The translations under genes were made by a program, and so were the position numbers. Shown here one piece after another: positions 5,842 to 7,292 of a stretch of 7,292 bases of DNA. Below the pieces are notes generated by a model. That model saw only the letters and a program-made list of their open reading frames with translations. It was not told where the DNA came from and did no database searches. The stretch is from JANXXV01 sp038230275 (GTDB taxonomy: Bacteria > Acidobacteriota > Terriglobia > Bryobacterales > Bryobacteraceae): NCBI GenBank assembly GCA_038230275.1, contig JBBRNO010000220.1, positions 1 to 7,292 of the forward strand, read 5' to 3'. Each line of letters starts with the position of its first letter. The first letter of the stretch is position 1.

Positions 5842-5845
5842 GTGC
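5817..5845. repeat. Perfect 9-bp stem-loop at the right border of the insertion
   Basis: GCACCGGCC (5817-5825) and GGCCGGTGC (5837-5845) are exact inverted copies around an 11-nt loop. The outer arm ends in the GTGC that also marks the border with the amidase gene. A GC-rich hairpin flush with an element end is seen in several non-TIR mobile elements, such as IS91-, IS200/IS605- and integron-type ends. Without a recombinase here this remains suggestive. No T-run follows on either strand, which argues against a simple intrinsic terminator. Confidence 0.6.
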
Positions 5846-6840
5846 AATTCTTGCTCCTTCAGCCTCTTCTCATGGAACACCGCGGCCTCGGAACTCAGAA
5901 TCACCTACATAGCAGGCCCGCATAACGCAGCATTACCCACTTTCACATCCACCAGCACCGCCCCGCGATCTTTCAGCACCGAAAGAGCCAGCCGCAGCGC
6001 AGCCTCCGTCTCCGCGTGCACATGCTCGAAGAAATATTGCACCGGCACACCGATGCGCAGTCCTCGAACGTTTCCAGTCAGCGCCTTCGAATAATCCGGC
6101 ACAGGCTTAGAAGCGGCGGTGCGATCAAGCGGGTCGGCGCCAGCCATCACCTGGAGCATCGTTGCCACGTCAGCCACCGTCTTCGCCATCGGCCCAACGT
6201 GGTCCAGTGTCCAACTCAGCGTAGTCACGCCAAACCGGCGGAATCGCCCATAAGTGGGTTTCAACCCCACAATGCCGCAGCTCTTAGCAGGCCCGCGAAT
6301 CGATCCCCCGGTGTCGCTTCCAATCGTCATCGGAACCATGCCCGCAGCCAACGCGGCACCCGAACCGCTTGACGAGCCCGATGGAGAATAAGCCAGATCC
6401 CAAGGGTTTCGCGCCGGCCCATACAACCCCTTCTGGCCGCTGCCCATCGCGAACTCCAGCAGATTAAGCTTGCCTAGCAGAATCGCGCCGGCAGCATGTA
6501 AGCGCGCAGTCACCGTGGATTCGTAATCCGGTATCCAGTTGGCCGTTGCCTTCGAACTGTTGGTAGTGCGGATTCCCTTAGTAGCCAGCAGATCCTTCGG
6601 CGCGTAAGGCACCCCATGGAGAGGCCCACGATAACGTCCCCCGGCGATCTCCCGTTCCGCCTTCCGCGCCTGCTCCAGCGCCTGTTCGCCGGTCACGGTA
6701 AGAAACGCGTTCACCTTTGGATTCACCGCTTCAATCCGCGCTAGCAACACCTGCACCAGCTCAACCGGAGAAAGCTTCCGAGCCTCAATCAGCGCCGCCA
6801 ACTCCCTCACTGGCCGGAACGGGATTTCAGCGGCAGCCAT
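5842..6840 (-). pseudogene. Amidase (amidase-signature family), N-terminal piece with an in-frame stop
   Basis: Read from the ATG at 6840, this is the N-terminal two thirds of an amidase-signature hydrolase of the GatA/AtzE type. Such enzymes cleave amide bonds with a Ser-cisSer-Lys triad. All three residues are visible. Lys82 is in YAPKDL and the cis-Ser is about Ser156 in SGSSSGSG, where most members have GGSSGGS. The nucleophile is Ser180 in GSDTGGSIRGPA. A TAG at 5905-5907 ends the frame after residue 311. Beyond it the same frame continues with amidase-like residues (VILSSEAAVFHEKRLKEQ) to about 5851, where the insertion begins. The C-terminal piece is at 2872-3304, and the two pieces together make about 475 codons, the usual length. 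The ATG overlaps the preceding small Tat-tagged gene by 34 bp in another frame, indicating coupled expression. The 311-residue product would lack the C-terminal core and is probably inactive. Confidence 0.9.
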
Positions 6841-7097
6841 CGCTTAGTCCAGTATTCCCTGGGTCGGCCCAACGGAGTCGTCAAATCAAAATCGCGCAGA
6901 GCACGCAACTGCGGCAGGCTGTGTTCCAGCACCGGTTTCAGTACTCGCAGCCGTTCTTCACTCAGATGCGTGCCGTGAGCGACCGCCGCATCGCGCACCA
7001 CTTCCAAAGTGATCGATGGTTCCGCGCCCTCAACCGCGGGAGCAAACCCACCGGCCACCACAACAGACTGGAACAAACGCCTGCGGCTGATACTCAT
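6807..7097 (-). CDS. Small Tat-tagged protein, GatC/AtzG-like partner of the amidase
   Basis: A 96-residue protein with a twin-arginine signal, SRRRLFQ at residues 4-10, then a short hydrophobic stretch and a possible cleavage site after VEGA (about 22-25). The mature part is mainly helical. LSEERLRVLKPVLEHSLPQL (45-64), followed by LRDFDL (67-72), resembles in layout the helices of GatC and of AtzG-like small subunits that clamp onto amidase-family enzymes. This is inference, not a database match. The gene begins 3 bp after the upstream oxidoreductase stop and overlaps the amidase start by 34 bp. This tight coupling supports a role as the amidase's partner. A GGAG lies about 12 nt before the ATG, inside the previous gene. 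With the amidase broken, its function may be orphaned. Confidence 0.75.
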   Translation of the reverse strand: MSISRRRLFQSVVVAGGFAPAVEGAEPSITLEVVRDAAVAHGTHLSEERLRVLKPVLEHSLPQLRALRDFDLTTPLGRPREYWTKRWLPLKSRSGQ

Positions 7098-7100
7098 GAC

Positions 7101-7292
7101 TCAAACATTCTCCGGCACCACAAACGGCTTCCGATACTCACGCCGGAACATCTTGTTCGCTTCCGCATCGCCGGCAACTTTGTAGTTCGCCGCATCGAAG
7201 TTCAACGTCCGCCCCAGCCGGTATGAAATGTTCGCCAGATGCACCAGCGTAGTGGAAATCGCCCCTTCTTCAATCGGCGCATTCAAGTCTTC
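7101..7292 (-). CDS. Gfo/Idh/MocA family oxidoreductase, C-terminal fragment (5' end outside window)
   Basis: The frame is open from the window edge to TGA at 7101-7103 and gives the last 63 or so residues of a second oxidoreductase. NAPIEEGAISTTLVHLANIS, RLGRTLNFD, and the ending EANKMFRREYRKPFVVPENV are the standard C-terminus of the Tat-tagged Gfo/Idh/MocA proteins common in Acidobacteriota and Planctomycetota. It differs from the C-terminus of the complete oxidoreductase at 1547-2875, so it is a paralogue, not a duplication. It would be the upstream gene of the amidase operon. Confidence 0.88.
   Translation of the reverse strand, partial: EDLNAPIEEGAISTTLVHLANISYRLGRTLNFDAANYKVAGDAEANKMFRREYRKPFVVPENV

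Larger units (their letters stand above)
3305..5845. mobile_element. Foreign insertion of about 2.54 kb that splits the amidase gene
   Basis: The amidase reading frame stops matching at about 3303 on one side and about 5842 on the other. The intervening DNA carries unrelated genes, partly of conjugative-element type, and has lower GC in its right half. Hand counts give 28/60 G+C at 5281-5340 against 38/60 at 2221-2280. GTGC occurs at both borders (3301-3304 and 5842-5845). Joining the flanks through one copy restores an in-frame amidase (KEQELHGDLLDP), so the four bases may be a target duplication or microhomology. I see no terminal inverted repeats and no transposase or integrase gene, so the mechanism is unknown. 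The boundaries are probably within a few bases, but could shift by up to about 15 bp. Confidence 0.75.

Noticed and set aside
5821..5893. Direct repeat CGGCCTCGGAA at 5821-5831 and 5883-5893, considered as a border duplication.
   Set aside because: The second copy is ordinary amidase coding sequence and the first is part of the hairpin. Using it as the junction would not restore the reading frame with the C-terminal piece.
5905..5907. TAG as a recoded (pyrrolysine or read-through) codon.
   Set aside because: The amidase is also split by the insertion, so simple decay explains the stop, and no recoding signal is evident.
6717..7226. A 169-codon plus-strand frame opposite the amidase and small Tat gene.
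   Set aside because: Low-complexity composition and no family character, and it lies antisense to well-supported genes.
1..7292. CRISPR arrays, tRNA or rRNA genes.
   Set aside because: No regularly spaced repeats and no recognisable tRNA or rRNA sequence were seen on either strand.

Overview
The window looks like a chromosomal segment of a GC-rich soil-type bacterium. The gene repertoire is typical of Acidobacteriota of the Solibacter/Bryobacter kind: Tat-tagged Gfo/Idh/MocA oxidoreductases, amidohydrolase-2 proteins, an ExuT-like MFS porter, and a small Tat-tagged protein paired with an amidase. This placement is inferred from protein style, not from a marker gene.

Positions 1-2875 hold a plus-strand catabolic operon. 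It has the 3' end of an amidohydrolase-2 family gene, an MFS anion/sugar-acid transporter coupled to it by an ATGA overlap, and a complete Tat-exported Gfo/Idh/MocA oxidoreductase behind a perfect AAGGAGG. Positions 2872-7292 hold a minus-strand operon read towards it. In its reading order this has the 3' end of another Gfo/Idh/MocA oxidoreductase, a small Tat-tagged GatC/AtzG-like protein, and an amidase-signature enzyme. The two operons meet tail to tail with overlapping stop codons (TTAG at 2872-2875).

The amidase gene is broken in two ways. It has an in-frame TAG (5905-5907), and about 60 bp further on it is split by a foreign insertion of about 2.54 kb (roughly 3305-5845). The two amidase pieces rejoin in frame across a shared GTGC (3301-3304 and 5842-5845), giving an enzyme of about 475 codons, so the insertion looks clean.

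The insertion begins inside the C-terminal part of a type IV secretion coupling-ATPase-like gene, which runs directly into the C-terminal part of a replication-relaxation-like gene. These are remnants of a conjugative element. An intergenic stretch of about 650 bp follows. It carries a strong-looking extended -10 promoter, a 10-bp tandem repeat and a palindrome just upstream, and a leader of about 215 nt whose ribosome-binding site lies in a hairpin loop. The promoter faces a two-gene unit of lower GC: a 99-residue secreted protein with 14 cysteines and a 198-residue membrane-anchored or exported protein. I recognise neither as a characterised family. This pair and its leader are the most novel content. 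The insertion ends near a 9-bp perfect stem-loop at its right boundary.
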